Source: Adiantum capillus-veneris (Eukaryota; Streptophyta; Polypodiopsida; Polypodiales; Pteridaceae). From it: 64,000 bases of DNA. The translations under genes and the position numbers were made by a program. Below the pieces are notes generated by a model. That model saw only the letters and a program-made list of their open reading frames with translations. It was not told where the DNA came from and did not search any database. Position 1 is the stretch's first letter. Each line of letters begins with the position of its first letter. Positions 1 through 11,722 of this stretch are shown here, piece after piece. The stretch covers positions 1-64,000 of the forward strand of contig JABFUD020000370.1 of the NCBI GenBank assembly GCA_014529385.2. The letters are read 5' to 3'.

Positions 1-97
1 CCGAGGATAGAGCGTCGTCAATTGATTGGTGAGCAACAAAGATGATGCTCAATTTGCCAAGGACCCGAAGATGGCAAAATTATAGAATCAGACCTCT

Positions 98-1704
98 TTG
101 GAAGAGGTACAGACAGAGTGGCAGAGAACCACAACACCACTCCCGAAACCCGCTCTCAAGAAACCTTCTACCTCCAAGAAATATACGGAGAAGGAACTGG
201 AGAACGTGGTTGATGCACGGATTGCTCAGCTTTTCGACGTGCAAAAGAAAGGCAAAAAGCACGGCAAAAAGCAGAACAAAGGTACTGACTTCCCGGGATA
301 TTGGGTCGTCAGTCGACATTCGACAAAGCAAAGAAACGGAAGAAGCGTGTTCGATTTGAAGGAGTACCAGTTCTTCTTCTTCTTCTTCTGACAGTTCTTC
401 TAGCTCCTCGGATTAGAGCGAAGAAGACAGAAAAAAAGCAAAAAGCGAAGCAAGACACAAAGCTTCGGAACGGGCAAGAAAAAGGCAAAGAAGGCTACAT
501 CTCGCCCAGAGACTGACAGTTCTACTGAGGACTCGTCTACAGACAGCTTAGATTCCGATGACGGAAAGTTTTATGCGAACAAGAAGAATTTTTACAAAGC
601 CAACCAGTATGACTTTCTCGAAGATAACAGCAAGAAAGTCCGAGAGTTTAAGGAAGGTGGCCACTCGATCAAGTTTGATACTTTTCAGGATACTCAGATG
701 CTTCGAAGGCTTTGTCTCTTATACAGCAGTTTGACATCGCTTTCGCGGGAGGACGCTATTCAGAGCACTCCAAGATTCGGAGAGCTGCCTCTTACTCTGA
801 GGGGAATGCTCGTACTTGGTGGTCCACGCTTCTATTAAGCAAGACTGTGCCAGTTACATGGCTGAAATTCAAGAGGCTTTTTATTTCTTCTTGGTTGACT
901 CAAGAGTTTGAGCGAGATATACGAGCTGCTTGGAACCATCTCCGGATGACCAAGAGCGATACAGTGAATTCTTATTGTGAAAGATTCTGGAGCTCTTTTC
1001 TACCCGCCTCTTCATTCAGAGAACAGATTGAGCGGTTTACCTTGGGTCTACCTACAGAGATCCGAGATCACTGCTTGGAACAGAAGTCAGCTTCTATTCA
1101 GGAGTTGATGAGTCATGCGAAGCGGGGCTTTGCCATTCACTCTGGCAGTCTGACCTACCCCACAGATGAGACCATGACACAACGAGCCGAACAGACTTCT
1201 GGGAATGAAAGTAGAATGAAAAAGAGCAACCCAGAGAAAAAAAAAAGGATGCACGACCCAAGCTTACTCCTGAGGAGAGAGCTCGCTTCATCAGAGAGGG
1301 GAAGTGCTTTGGATGCGGGGAACATGGACATATTTCCGCAAAGTGCCCTGATAAGGCACAGAAAGAACAGAATGATAAAGACGACGACAGGTCTGAGAGT
1401 TCGAGAGCAGCTGAGGAATGTGGTAGAAAAGGCAGATAGAAAAGCAGAACTGGTACCACATGGCGTGGGACTTGCACCGAATCAAATGAATGAAAGTACA
1501 AACTTTGCCGGTTTTTTTTGGGGCAAAGTGAAGGATCAGGAAGCTCTTTTGAAGGAGCCAAGGCCAACTTCTTTTCACTTGGAATTGGCGGCTCGATTTG
1601 GAACTGCGCCCGACAGACTGACGCCACAAGCGGAGGTAGTTCGACTGGTACCCGGATGGGATGTTGCCATTACACCGAGCATTGGCAAACTTCGTTTGCA
1701 ATGA
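98..1704 (+). pseudogene. gypsy gag (frameshifted)
   Basis: Structural polyprotein that would form the virus-like particle. A lysine-rich N-terminal part is followed by a serine/aspartate run and a frame break. The capsid-like region (about 690-1250) has the retrotransposon-gag pattern: FIRQF-like helix (LIQQFDIAFAGGRYSE), a WW/W pair (ARTWWS), and LPxEIRD near the end. A CCHC zinc knuckle (CFGCGEHGHISAKC) lies at 1305-1346 in a different frame from the capsid, so at least one frameshift separates them. No native start is convincing, because the N-terminus is also shifted. Homologous gag pieces occur at 18.9-19.9 kb, 33.3-33.7 kb and 39.5-40.2 kb. Confidence 0.85.
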
Positions 1705-1840
1705 AAGGGGTGTTCAGGGCACATGAGTGACGTTCTACTCAGGATCCCTTGGTACCACAAGAACTACGCCGTGGTTGACTACCGGGCCGAGAAAGCGACT
1801 TTGATAAATGAAGGGCTTAGAGATTGTACTTGATGAACTT
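1530..1840 (+). pseudogene. gypsy aspartic protease remnant
   Basis: Retropepsin-like region between the zinc knuckle and RT. I recognise it by position, by the stretch SFHLELAARFG that normally follows the catalytic D-[ST]-G, and by the C-terminal block LLRIPWYHKNYAVVDYRAEK (equivalent of LGMPWL...VIDW). The catalytic triad itself is not visible: the expected place reads KEPRPTSF. A stop at the end of the gag-frame segment separates the two halves. It is non-functional. Confidence 0.65.
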
Positions 1841-1929
1841 CAGTTTTCTTACTCATTCTTTTGGGAGAACTGAACCATGGATAAAGGTTGAATATGTTTT
1901 GACCTGAAGAAAAGAACGCCAAGATTTTT

Positions 1930-3439
1930 TTCTCCACGCTCATGCCGATTGTTTTTGAGAGGGCCTGAAGATCATACCATTGATCTGATATCTGGAAGCA
2001 CGCCACCGAACCGGCCACCCTACCGTGTGAGCCGAGCACAGAATGAAGAGATTATGAACCAAGTGAAAGACCTCTTGGAAAAGGGTCTTGTCCAGCCTAG
2101 TACTTCACCGTATTGCTCTCCAGTATTGTTGGTTTTGAAGAAAGACAGATCTTGGAGAATGTGCATCGATTATAGCACTCTCAACGAAATCACCATCAAG
2201 AACAGATTTCCGATTCCTAGGATCGATGATATACTCGACAGGTTACAGGGATCCTCGTGCTTTAGCAGGATTGACTTGAAGAGTGGATATCATCAGATCA
2301 GGATAGCACCAGGAGATGTCTACAAGACAGCTTTTCGGACGACTTTTGGGTTATTTTTTGGTGATGCCTTTTGGCTTAACCAATGCTCCTGCGACATTTA
2401 ACCGGATGATGGATAGGATTTTTCGAGAGTACAGGCTATTTGTTGACACTTTCCTTGACGACATCATTGTTTTCTCTCCAAGAATGAGGCAGAACACAGA
2501 GATCATCTGCTTCAAGTCTTTCAGGCATTACGAGATCACACATTAGTGATTAATGCTACGAAAAGTGAACTTTTCCTACCAGAGATACATTTTTTGGGAC
2601 ACATTGTGTCAGCAGCAGGAGTGCGAATGGACCCGGCCAAGATAGAGACTATCCGTGATTGGCCCGATTTGAGGAATGTCCATGAAGTTAGAAGCTTCTT
2701 GGGACTGTGTTCGTACTACAGGCGGTTCATACGAAACTTTGCAGAGGTTGCTTCCCCTTTGCATACCTTGACACAGAAAGGAGTACCTTTTTCGTGGGGA
2801 CCCACAGAGGTGACTACCTTTCGGACATTGAAAGAGAAATTGACTACGGGACCTATTTTGACTTTGCCGGACTTGCAGAAGTCATTTGAAGTATTTTGTG
2901 ATACTTGTGGTCGTAGTCTGGGTACGGTCTTGATGCAAGAAGGCCATGTCATAGCTTACGAGAGCCGTTTGTTCTCTAGGCCGGAGATGACAACACAGAT
3001 CTATGGGAAAGAGCTTTTGGCGGTTATCCATGCTCTTACTCAGTGGCGGCATTACCTACTCGGAGCGGATTTTACTGTCTTTACAAACCATCAGAGTTTG
3101 CGCTACTTCTTGTCACAGAAGCAGCTTTCGGAAAAGCAGATGCGGTGGGTGAACATCTTGTCACAGTTCCACTTCCAGATTGTCCATGTGCAGGGACAGA
3201 AGAATGTGGTGGCAGATGCTTTGTCTCGGAAATCGTTGGTTCTGGCTATTTCCGCGATACATCATAGGAGCTTCGAGGATATGGTCGATCAGTATGCCAC
3301 AGATACAGGTTTTGCAAATATTTTCACACGGATATGGGATGGGGAGACAGTAGCTGGATACACCCTTCGGGAAGGCTACTTGATGAAAAAAGACTATGTT
3401 GTGCGTTACACAGCCGTTGAGGGAAAAGGTTATGACTGA
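1930..3439 (+). pseudogene. gypsy reverse transcriptase-RNase H
   Basis: RT copies the element RNA into cDNA and RNase H removes the RNA strand. RT motifs seen in order: [35 protein letters not shown] (motif A Asp present), [13 protein letters not shown], and FLDDIIVFS (YxDD-type motif C). The frame breaks twice, near 2340-2360 and 2500-2546. The connection domain (FLGLCSYYRRFIRNFAEVASPLH) and RNase H are in one frame from 2546. RNase H keeps the first Asp (VFCDTCGRSLG) and the Glu (GKELLAVIHAL), but the third acidic site reads TNHQSL instead of the usual TDHQSL. It is dead by frameshift and probably also catalytically impaired. Confidence 0.92.
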
Positions 3440-4210
3440 TTGCCACTGTCCACCTTTTACGGGTCACCGCAGCATTGCTACCACCATGAAAGGGGTAGAG
3501 AGAGATTTCTTTTGGCGGAGACTGAAGAAGGATGTGGAAGAGTTTGTGCGCAGTTGCTTGGTATGCCAGAAGGTCAAGTTTGACAGGCATAAGGCACAGG
3601 GATTGTTACAGCCTTTACCCATACCCACCCGCCCCTGGGAAAATATTGAAATGGATTTCATTTTTTTTTGATCTCCCGAGAATACAGAATGATCACGATG
3701 ATTTTCCGATTACATGGCACGTCTGAGACGATTCTCTCCGACAGAGACCCCAGATTTATGAGTTGGTTTTGGAAGGCAATTTGGGAGAACATTGGCACGC
3801 GGTTGCAGTTCTCGTCATCGTTCCACTTGCAGACTGACGGGCAATCTGAGATTGCCAATTCAGTGATTTTCGATTTATTGAAGTCTTGTATCTCGCATCA
3901 GAAGACTCAATGGGAAAAGAACTTACCTTTGGTGGAATTTGCCTACAATAACACGATACACTCTTCGACGGGGAAGATGCCATGTGAGATTGTTGAAACT
4001 GCTACGAAGGTTCCATCCTTCCTGAGCACGAAAGATTAGAAATTTGAAGCGGATGAATATTCGCGAGATTTGGATACGGCTTTTGCCAAGGTTCGCGAGA
4101 CTTTACAGAAGTCTCAAGAACGACAGAAAAAGGCAGCGGATCGCCATCGTCGCGACTTGAAACTGAAGGAGGATGATTGGGTGCTCTTACTTTTGAGAAG
4201 GCACGCCTAA
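3396..4210 (+). pseudogene. gypsy integrase with core deletion
   Basis: Integrase joins element cDNA to host DNA. The HHCC zinc domain is intact in outline (H near FTGHRSIATTMKG, then CLVCQKVKFDRH). After MDFIFF the reading frame stops, and the expected catalytic segment around WTVID-x-FSK is missing: the sequence jumps to RLHGTSETILSDRDPRF. This looks like a deletion of roughly 100 bases, which removes the first catalytic Asp. The second Asp region (SDRDPRF) and the QTDGQSEIAN block with the Glu region are present. The C-terminal part continues to KKAADRHRRDLKL and WVLL. Confidence 0.88.
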
Positions 4211-4229
4211 GAAAAAAAAAAGGGGAAAG

Positions 4230-4609
4230 GAGAGGCTTTTTTCAAAGCTTAGTATGTGATACTACGGACCTTTCCAGATTACTGACAAGATAAATGATGT
4301 CTCCTTCCGATTGAAACTGCCAGATACTTGGAGGATTCATAATGCATTGCATGTGAGTCTCTTGAACCCTGTTAAGGGTGATGTGCCTAATGATGGGGAG
4401 CCTGATGAGCAACCCAAAGTGGAAGAAAACGAGGAGATCCTTGTTCCTGAACAGATTTTGGCACATAATGATACGAAGAAGGGTAAAGTCTGAAGGCGGT
4501 TCTTGGTTAAGTTCAAGAACTTTCCTGCATTTGATGCGAAGTGGATGGAGGAGGAGGACCTAGCAGATACTCCTCGGATTGTGAAACTTTACCTCGATGT
4601 TTTGGTTTA
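4230..4609 (+). pseudogene. integrase C-terminus and chromodomain
   Basis: The tail of a chromovirus integrase. YYGPFQITDKINDVSFRLKL and the following HNALHVSLLNPV form the GPY/F-type module. The last 38 codons (RRFLVKFKNFPAFDAKWMEE...) form a chromodomain-like fold with the aromatic/W pattern used for binding histone marks. A TGA lies just before RRFLVKF, and an A-rich insertion near 4205-4225 disrupts the upstream frame. In living relatives this domain directs insertion to heterochromatin, which fits the surroundings. Confidence 0.85.
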
Positions 4610-5020
4610 GCATAGTCTACTCCAAACGGAACCCAGAAACTCAGCTTGGCCGAAGATCTGGTGCAGTGGGATGCACAAGAGGGGAGTTACTCCACTCCTT
4701 TGTCAACAGATGCCTCGATTTTGATACTAAAGTCACTGATGTCTCTTTGAGCTTCAGGGATACTGAGAGCTGACAGTATTCTGCTGGATGACTTTATGAA
4801 ATGGAATTCCTGATTATGATACTGATTTGTTCTTGACTTCTTGTGAGTGCAGGAACTGATAGCCGAAATGACTGCAGCATTTTGGTCTGATTGATCTCGA
4901 ATAGACATGGTTGCAATAGGGGTTAGTCAATCGGACATCGATGAGGTCCCGATTGGACCTAGATGTGATTGCTAGCTACATTGCCGATAAATCATGGTCT
5001 AAGATCCGAATGAATGTTGA

Positions 5021-5077
5021 ATGTCATGTGATGTCCAGTGATGTCTGGTGATGTCCTGTGATGTCATGTGATGTGAC
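5021..5077 (+). repeat. GTGATGTC short tandem repeats
   Basis: Five or so units of about 11 bases built on (A/G)TGATGTCC/T. A matching array in reverse complement (CATCAC units) lies at 50887-50939 in A2, at the same place relative to the 3' LTR. It is conserved within the family, so probably not random slippage in one copy. Confidence 0.75.
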
Positions 5078-5202
5078 TGTCGATTTTGTACATGTGCTAG
5101 ATGTGTGTTCCTAGTACGTAGGTACTAACAGTCAGTGTCTGCTAAGACGGTTTATGGCTTTTGTCGGTTTTGCAGGCGTAATCGCGGTCGATTACAATGC
5201 TT

Positions 5203-5216
5203 TCAAGAGGGGGGTA
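5203..5216 (+). other. polypurine tract of A1
   Basis: TCAAGAGGGGGGTA lies directly before the LTR's TGTCACA. This is the plus-strand primer site expected at the 5' edge of a 3' LTR. Equivalents occur at 17010-17023 and (reverse) 50748-50761. Confidence 0.85.
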
Positions 5217-5777
5217 TGTCACAAAGTGATGACGTGGCGGACAGCAAAAACCCTAATTTCTGCCAGAAACCCTAAAATTCCTGCAAACCCTAATTATTGC
5301 CAAAAACCCTAAATTCCGGAAATCGCGGAGGCGGATTATTAAAAAAAAAAAAAAATTATTTTTTTTTTTGGAAAATGATGAGCGACGCGAATTTTGCTTT
5401 TGCTTTTTTTTATTAAAAAAAAAAAGAGAAAAGACTCTCTAAGAGAGAGAGAGAACTGATGCTTTTGATTTTAAAAGCTTTTGGGGCTCTGCTTTTGGGC
5501 ATCCCTTGTAACCTTTAAATTAGTGGTGAGGGCCTCACTTCTCAGGGCATCTGGACGCAGAGTCTGAGAGTGAAACCCTAACCGCTCTCTTGTACTTTGA
5601 TGATTGATTAATACAAAAAGAAATACCGAAAGGGGCGCCAGTCTTTGGGGCCAATATCTCTAGGCACGGAACTCCGCCGGGCCAGTGCAAATCTATTGTG
5701 ATCTGTGAATTGTTTTGAAGTGGTTATTTGGTGCTGTCGCGGTTGATTCTTAACTTGGAGTGTCCAAGTTTGTTACA
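5217..5777 (+). repeat. 3' LTR of A1 (561 bp)
   Basis: Starts TGTCACAAAG and ends TTGTTACA, so it has the TG...CA termini. It follows a polypurine tract and is followed immediately by LINE sequence. It contains four evenly spaced telo-boxes near the 5' end, A/T runs and a GA run. Near the 3' end is the block GAAATACCGAAAGGGGCGCC, which is shared with other LTRs in this window. A second family-A LTR lies at 50201-50747 and a third at 17024-17556. Confidence 0.9.
5248..5312 (+). promoter_or_regulatory. array of four telo-boxes in the A1 LTR
   Basis: AAACCCTAA occurs at 5248, 5267, 5285 and 5304, a spacing of 18-19 bases, with a fifth copy at 5573. The telo-box is a known plant promoter element in growth-related genes and is bound by telomere-repeat-binding Myb proteins. 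A GACGTGG (ACGT-core) site lies just upstream at 5231. I infer a U3 regulatory role, but nothing here proves activity. Confidence 0.6.
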
Positions 5778-7274
5778 GAGCACATGATCATGATGGTCTG
5801 GTAGCAGAGCACTTCATCCATGCCAGAGATATGCTTGCAGAGCTCCTGGCTATGATGTTTAGTCGAGCCATGTATGAAGGCTTCCCGGAGACTTGGAGTA
5901 TGTCGACGATTGTGCCTATTTTCAAGTCAGAAGATCCCCTGATTCCAACGAATTATCGCACCATCATGGTTGGTCACACATTAGCTAGGTTGTATGCATC
6001 CGTTCTTGAGCAAGAGCTGAGTAGATGGGCAAAGCGAGAGGGCATAAGAGCACCAGGGCAAGCAGGTTTCAGGAGAGGTTTCTCCACTCTTGACCAGTTT
6101 CTGACACTCAGAGCTATTATTGAGGAGGGTAGACACCATGGCAAGAGGATCTATTGTAGCTTTGTGGACTTCCGCAAAGCTTTTGACACAGTGCCGAGAG
6201 CCAGACTTATACACAGACTACAAGACATGGGTGTGCCTACAGAGCTGATATGGGGTATTCTGGCTATATACAGGACAGTGATGGGGCGGGTACGCACCAC
6301 TCAGGGAATGATTGACATGGTCCACTCCACTATTAGAGTAAAGCACGGATGCCCCCTATCCCCGACTCTTTTTGGGATGTATGTGGATGAGTTTTCAGAC
6401 TATGTAGAGCGTCAAGGGGACAGGGGGGCTCAGCTAGCAAGGACGTGGATTCCGCTGTTACTATATGCTAATGATATTGTACTGATTTTTGACTCCCCAG
6501 AGGGGATGCAGCGTCATTTGGATGCTCTGCATACATTTGCTTGTGACAGTGGATTGTCTGTCAATCTGGAAAACACCAAGGTTATGGTGTTCAACACTAC
6601 ACCACAATGGGTCAGGAGGTAGGCACCCACATTTATGTATGGCCAGGAGACTGTGGAGCACAGATGCATATACCTATCTTGGGGTAGTCTTCGATGGACC
6701 GGTGTTTTCACTAAGGAGAGCATCAAAGACTAGACTGACGAGAGCATATGCAGCTTTGGGAGGATTGGAGAGGATGTGTTCACAGGTTCAGTTTCAAGAA
6801 CCGCGAACAAAGCTTTGGCTTTTTGACACTCTAGTGACCTCAGCTATCCTCTATGGAGTTCATGTATGGGGACCCTCAGTAGACCACCATGGGAGATCTG
6901 GCAACACAGATGGATTGAGATGTATGGAGAGGCCTCTGGTCTCTATGATCGCTCGGATGATTCGGGCTAAGGCCTCAGTACCACATGAGATTATCCGAGC
7001 CGAGCTAGCCGCCCCTCCCCTCGTGGTGGAGGCATTGACGAGATCAGTTTCCTTTATGAACGGTCTATGGGATCTTCCCAGGGACAGATACCCGCGGCTT
7101 GCCTTGGAGTCATCTCGACAACTAGCTCTACAAGGCGATACAGCATGTTGGTATGCACAGATGACATCATGGTTTCAGTCGCATGGTCTCAACATGGATA
7201 GATTACCTCCGCTTCAATACTCTCTGGATGCACCCTCCCTGTCTCTCACATGGACAGAGATCACCAGACTCTGA
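5778..7274 (+). pseudogene. LINE1 reverse transcriptase domain
   Basis: Motifs in order: [55 protein letters not shown] (motif A, Asp intact), [16 protein letters not shown], then motif C reading LLYANDIVLI where YADD is expected. The second catalytic Asp is thus replaced by Asn. A frameshift or stop after about 6622 moves the thumb region ([28 protein letters not shown]) to another frame. The start is lost because the gypsy A1 element sits at the left edge. Confidence 0.9.
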
Positions 7275-7410
7275 TGTTAGGATCTGATTCAGCTAAATAC
7301 CAGAAGCACATGGATACAGCCGACACAGGAGTTGGGCATGAAGATGGCCTTCTACAGAGAGAATCTTCTCCAACTCAAGGAGGATGCCTTTGTGACTAGG
7401 CCTGCATACA

Positions 7411-7668
7411 TGGACAGATACACACATCCTCACATCAGCTACAGATCGAGACTGGCCGATTTCGAGGGGTGCCGGCATGAGCCAGGATATGTCACCTATG
7501 TAACTTAGAGCCAGAAACAGAGCTGCACTACACATGCGCTATTGGACAGATACACACATCCTCACATCAGCTACAGATCGAGACTGGCCGATTTCGAGGG
7601 GTGCCGGCATGAGCCAGGATATGTCACCTATGTAACTTAGAGCCAGAAACAGAGCTGCACTACACATG
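7411..7668 (+). repeat. 126-bp tandem duplication (two copies)
   Basis: 7411-7536 and 7543-7668 appear identical, with 6 bases (CGCTAT) between them. It duplicates part of the LINE1 C-terminal coding region, so it arose after the element was inserted or in its template. Confidence 0.9.
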
Positions 7669-7863
7669 TCACTGCCCGGCATACTATGAGATAAGCGGCC
7701 GCTTCCACTATCTATTCAGAGAAGCGTTTGGACATTTTTCTAGGGTCGTGAGATACAAGGATCAGAGGTGTCTCGGATTGTTCCTGCTAGAGCTACGCAG
7801 ACTTAGGGAAAGCTTGCTAAGGACATCAGGGGAAAGACAGTCTCAGAGACGAATCACGGATTT

Positions 7864-8116
7864 CTTTACACCAGATAGAGGAGAGCCAACGGAGCAGTCA
7901 TTACAGCAGATCTCAAAGCCTACTCATACTAGAGGTACACTGCTTGACCGAGCCACTGAACTTGGCAGATCCAGACGTCCACGACCTCTATCTTTACACC
8001 AGATAGAGGAGAGGCAACGGAGCAGTCATTACAGCAGATCTCAAAGCCTACTCATACTAGAGGTACACTGCTTGACCGAGCCACTGAACTTGGCAGATCC
8101 AGACGTCCACGACCTC
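7864..8116 (+). repeat. 125-bp tandem duplication (two copies)
   Basis: 7864-7988 and 7992-8116 are nearly identical (one visible change, GAGCCAAC versus GAGGCAAC), with a 3-base spacer. The copies include the end of the LINE1 coding tail. Confidence 0.88.
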
Positions 8117-8922
<806 letters not shown>

Positions 8923-8938
8923 GAGATTAGAGGAGGTG

Positions 8939-11722
8939 ATGCATAACAGAGACATCATTCTACTCACAGAGACACATGAGAGCTCAAAGAGAGGTCTACC
9001 TCGAGTACAGGACTATCAGTGGGAGTCTACACATAGGAAGTGCACACGGCACAACACCACTAGAGGATCTAGCAGAGTAGCAGTCCTCTACCGCCGCTTA
9101 CTCCATAGCAGGATACGGATAGTAGCTCGTGACCCAGGAGCATGCTACATGTGGGTGCGGATTGAGCTCTCTGAGGAACACATTCTCTACATTGCCATTT
9201 GCTACTTTGCACCCAGTGGTTCTAGATTCACACAGACAGGCGGAGGAGAGACAAATGAAGCTCATACACAGGGCGGGGAGGAGGAGGATGATACACTTTC
9301 ACCATATGCATGTCTACGGGAGGAGATCATGGAATACTCGAGGCTAGGAGAAGTTTTCCTCACGGGAGACTTCAACGCCAGGACACAGAGTAGACAGTGT
9401 GACATCTACGACTTTGACGACCCAGAGCTACTCTCCACCATGAAGAACACAGAGGCAGAGAGGACTTCCAGAGACACCACCACACCGAAACCATACGGGC
9501 GACATCTACTTCGTTTGGGATCACAGCACCGTCTCGTTATTTACAACAGGATGGCGCAATGGCCATCATCTGGAGGCTTGACTTGCATACCACCATCAGT
9601 ACCCAGCGGCGGCAGTACAGTGGACTACATCATCGGCTTCAGAGAGGCAGCTCACCTCCTCACATCCTTCACCATCCCCCCATTACCTATTGGGGCTGAC
9701 CATGCATATCTTGCTCTCTCTTTCACTGGCTCACCCATCTCACACACACCACCTACACTCACACCACACACCACCATACATTTCACACATGAGCTAGCCA
9801 GAGTTTACTCATCACATGTCTATGAGGGGATCTACACTCTCGACCCAGATACACCACTCTCTACACTCACTAGCCAGCTTTCCGCAATTCTACACACCTC
9901 GGCCCTCAGCTGCTTTCCACATACTACCCACACTCGTAGACCTCCACCCTCTGGGACGATGCCCCAGAACTGGTGGTACGATGACGAGTGTAGGGATCTA
10001 TACAGGCAGCTACGGGCTCGACAAGCCTTGGAGGAGATCATTGAGAGCGAGGTCAGGCGACAGATGAAGGCCATCACACGCCGTAAACGGCGGGCCTTCG
10101 AAGAGGCGCAGGAGCTTGAGCTATACCATCTTCTCATGAGTACTGACTGTGCCACCGCATGGAGGATTCTCAGAGAGCCACGCCCCACCACCCCCTTGGA
10201 GGATCCTCAGATTTGGCATGACTACGCCAAGCGCCTATACCAGATACCTGGGCAACCACTGATCCCGGAGCCATCCGACCCCCGACCTACCACCTCGACT
10301 TTCTTCACATCTAGTATGGTGAAGAGGGCTATTCGACGCCTCCAGCATGGCCGCTCAGCCGACCACACTAGACTACAGAGTGAGCACCTCATCTATGCAG
10401 CAGACACCCTCTCCCCCTTGATAGCACGTCTCTTCAACCGCCCTTTGGTTGAGGGACTACCAGAGGAGTGGACCATGCACACCATCGTGCCTATCCACCA
10501 ATCTGGTGACACCTTGGACCCAGGGAACTACAGGACTATCATGATTGGCCACACATTGGCCAAACTATATGGAGCAGTTCTTGAGGCAGAGCTCAGCACA
10601 TATGCAGAGGCATCAGGGCTACGCGCACCAGGACAGGCAAGGTTTCGACACACTTTCTCGACCATCGACCACATCTTCGTGCTTCGCTGCCTGATCGACA
10701 GAGCGAAAGCACGGAAGAGACGACTCTACTGCTGCTTTGTGGATTTCCGCAAGGCTTTTTACACTATCCCTAGAGAGAGACTCTTTCAGCGTCTCCAGGA
10801 GCTACAGATACCATCTGAGATGATATGGGCCATTCATTCTTTGTATGCACAGGTCATAGGCAGAGTGCGGTGCCCAGGTGGAGTATCGGACCCCATTGCT
10901 AGCACCATTGGTGTGAAGCAAGGATGCCCCCTCTCCCCGACCCTATTTGGCCTCTACATCGACGAGATAGCAGACTACATCCTACGAGCAGGCAAGGCGG
11001 GCTCCGACTTGGCAGGTACACCAGTCCATATTATGCTCTATGCAGATGATATTATTCTAGTTTCTAAGACACAGGAGGGACTACAGAGCCACCTACGTGC
11101 CTTGGATGATTTCTGCACACATAGAGGGCTCATAGTGAACCTTGGCAAGACCAAGGTCATGATTTTCCACACCTCCAGGACAGTCCGAAGTAGAGCAGTG
11201 CTCATTGTAGCAGGTGGACAGGTTGAGGTAGTTGATTCATATGTATACTTGGGGGTGACTTTCACTAGCACCACTGGTAGATTTTCCATGACCCAGGCAG
11301 CTAGAGACCGGCTTACAGGAGGATATGCAGCACTGGCCACCTTAGAGCGCAGATGCCACCAGGCCCACTTCCAAGAGCCCCGTACCAAGGGGTGGCTTTT
11401 TGACACTCTAGTTACACCTGCCATGATGTACGCTGCCGCAGTATGGGCACCAGGGCTACTAGCATCTCTCTGGACACAGATAGAGCGCCCACAGATCATT
11501 ATGATTTCTCGTTTGCTCCATAGCAAACCATCAGTACCACACAACATCATCAGAGCAGAGCTAGCGGCACCCCCGATGCTAGTAGAAGCCCTCTTCCAGA
11601 CAGTTTGCTTCATCCAGCGCATGCGAGAGCTGCCACCAGACAGACTCACCCGCAGAGCTTTCGAGGCATCGATACAGCTACACCAGGAGGGGACACCAAA
11701 GCATGGTACTCGCAGGTCATAG
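8939..11722 (+). CDS. LINE2 ORF2: AP-type endonuclease + reverse transcriptase
   Basis: Would nick target DNA and prime reverse transcription of the LINE RNA. Endonuclease motifs: [25 protein letters not shown] and GADHAYLAL (catalytic Glu, Asp/Asn, Asp and Asp-His). RT motifs: [35 protein letters not shown] (motif A Asp present, though the usual following Asp is Tyr: AFYTIP), [27 protein letters not shown] (catalytic pair intact), then the thumb with [10 protein letters not shown]. The first ATG is at 8939, but the frame is open upstream through RRLEEV into the CT tract, so the native start is missing. The frame ends early at a shift near the G run at 11687-11691. Intact motifs suggest recent activity. 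Confidence 0.9.
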   Translation: MHNRDIILLTETHESSKRGLPRVQDYQWESTHRKCTRHNTTRGSSRVAVLYRRLLHSRIRIVARDPGACYMWVRIELSEEHILYIAICYFAPSGSRFTQTGGGETNEAHTQGGEEEDDTLSPYACLREEIMEYSRLGEVFLTGDFNARTQSRQCDIYDFDDPELLSTMKNTEAERTSRDTTTPKPYGRHLLRLGSQHRLVIYNRMAQWPSSGGLTCIPPSVPSGGSTVDYIIGFREAAHLLTSFTIPPLPIGADHAYLALSFTGSPISHTPPTLTPHTTIHFTHELARVYSSHVYEGIYTLDPDTPLSTLTSQLSAILHTSALSCFPHTTHTRRPPPSGTMPQNWWYDDECRDLYRQLRARQALEEIIESEVRRQMKAITRRKRRAFEEAQELELYHLLMSTDCATAWRILREPRPTTPLEDPQIWHDYAKRLYQIPGQPLIPEPSDPRPTTSTFFTSSMVKRAIRRLQHGRSADHTRLQSEHLIYAADTLSPLIARLFNRPLVEGLPEEWTMHTIVPIHQSGDTLDPGNYRTIMIGHTLAKLYGAVLEAELSTYAEASGLRAPGQARFRHTFSTIDHIFVLRCLIDRAKARKRRLYCCFVDFRKAFYTIPRERLFQRLQELQIPSEMIWAIHSLYAQVIGRVRCPGGVSDPIASTIGVKQGCPLSPTLFGLYIDEIADYILRAGKAGSDLAGTPVHIMLYADDIILVSKTQEGLQSHLRALDDFCTHRGLIVNLGKTKVMIFHTSRTVRSRAVLIVAGGQVEVVDSYVYLGVTFTSTTGRFSMTQAARDRLTGGYAALATLERRCHQAHFQEPRTKGWLFDTLVTPAMMYAAAVWAPGLLASLWTQIERPQIIMISRLLHSKPSVPHNIIRAELAAPPMLVEALFQTVCFIQRMRELPPDRLTRRAFEASIQLHQEGTPKHGTRRS

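Larger units (their letters stand above)
4610..5216 (+). other. A1 post-pol noncoding region
   Basis: There is no coding potential between the chromodomain stop and the LTR. It holds a run of short direct repeats (see 5021-5077) and ends in a purine tract. The same layout, with related sequence, is seen in the opposite orientation in A2 (50748-51360), so it is a normal part of this family. Confidence 0.7.
1..5777 (+). mobile_element. Ty3/gypsy chromovirus A1, 5' end outside window
   Basis: Gag, protease, RT, RNase H, integrase and chromodomain remnants follow in the order typical of Ty3/gypsy, then a purine tract and one LTR. The 5' LTR lies left of the window. The sequence directly after the LTR continues in frame-like homology with a LINE reverse transcriptase (DHDGLVAEHF, matching the [10 protein letters not shown] part of LINE2), so A1 inserted into LINE1. 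Every domain carries frameshifts or stops, so the element is dead. It is closely related to A2 on the opposite strand further right. Confidence 0.93.

Noticed and set aside
1094-1627. Minus-strand frame of 177 codons
   Set aside because: Antisense to the gag capsid and zinc-knuckle region of A1; no independent support.
11038-11649. Minus-strand frame of 203 codons
   Set aside because: Lies wholly antisense to the well-supported LINE2 RT (YADD region); shadow frame.
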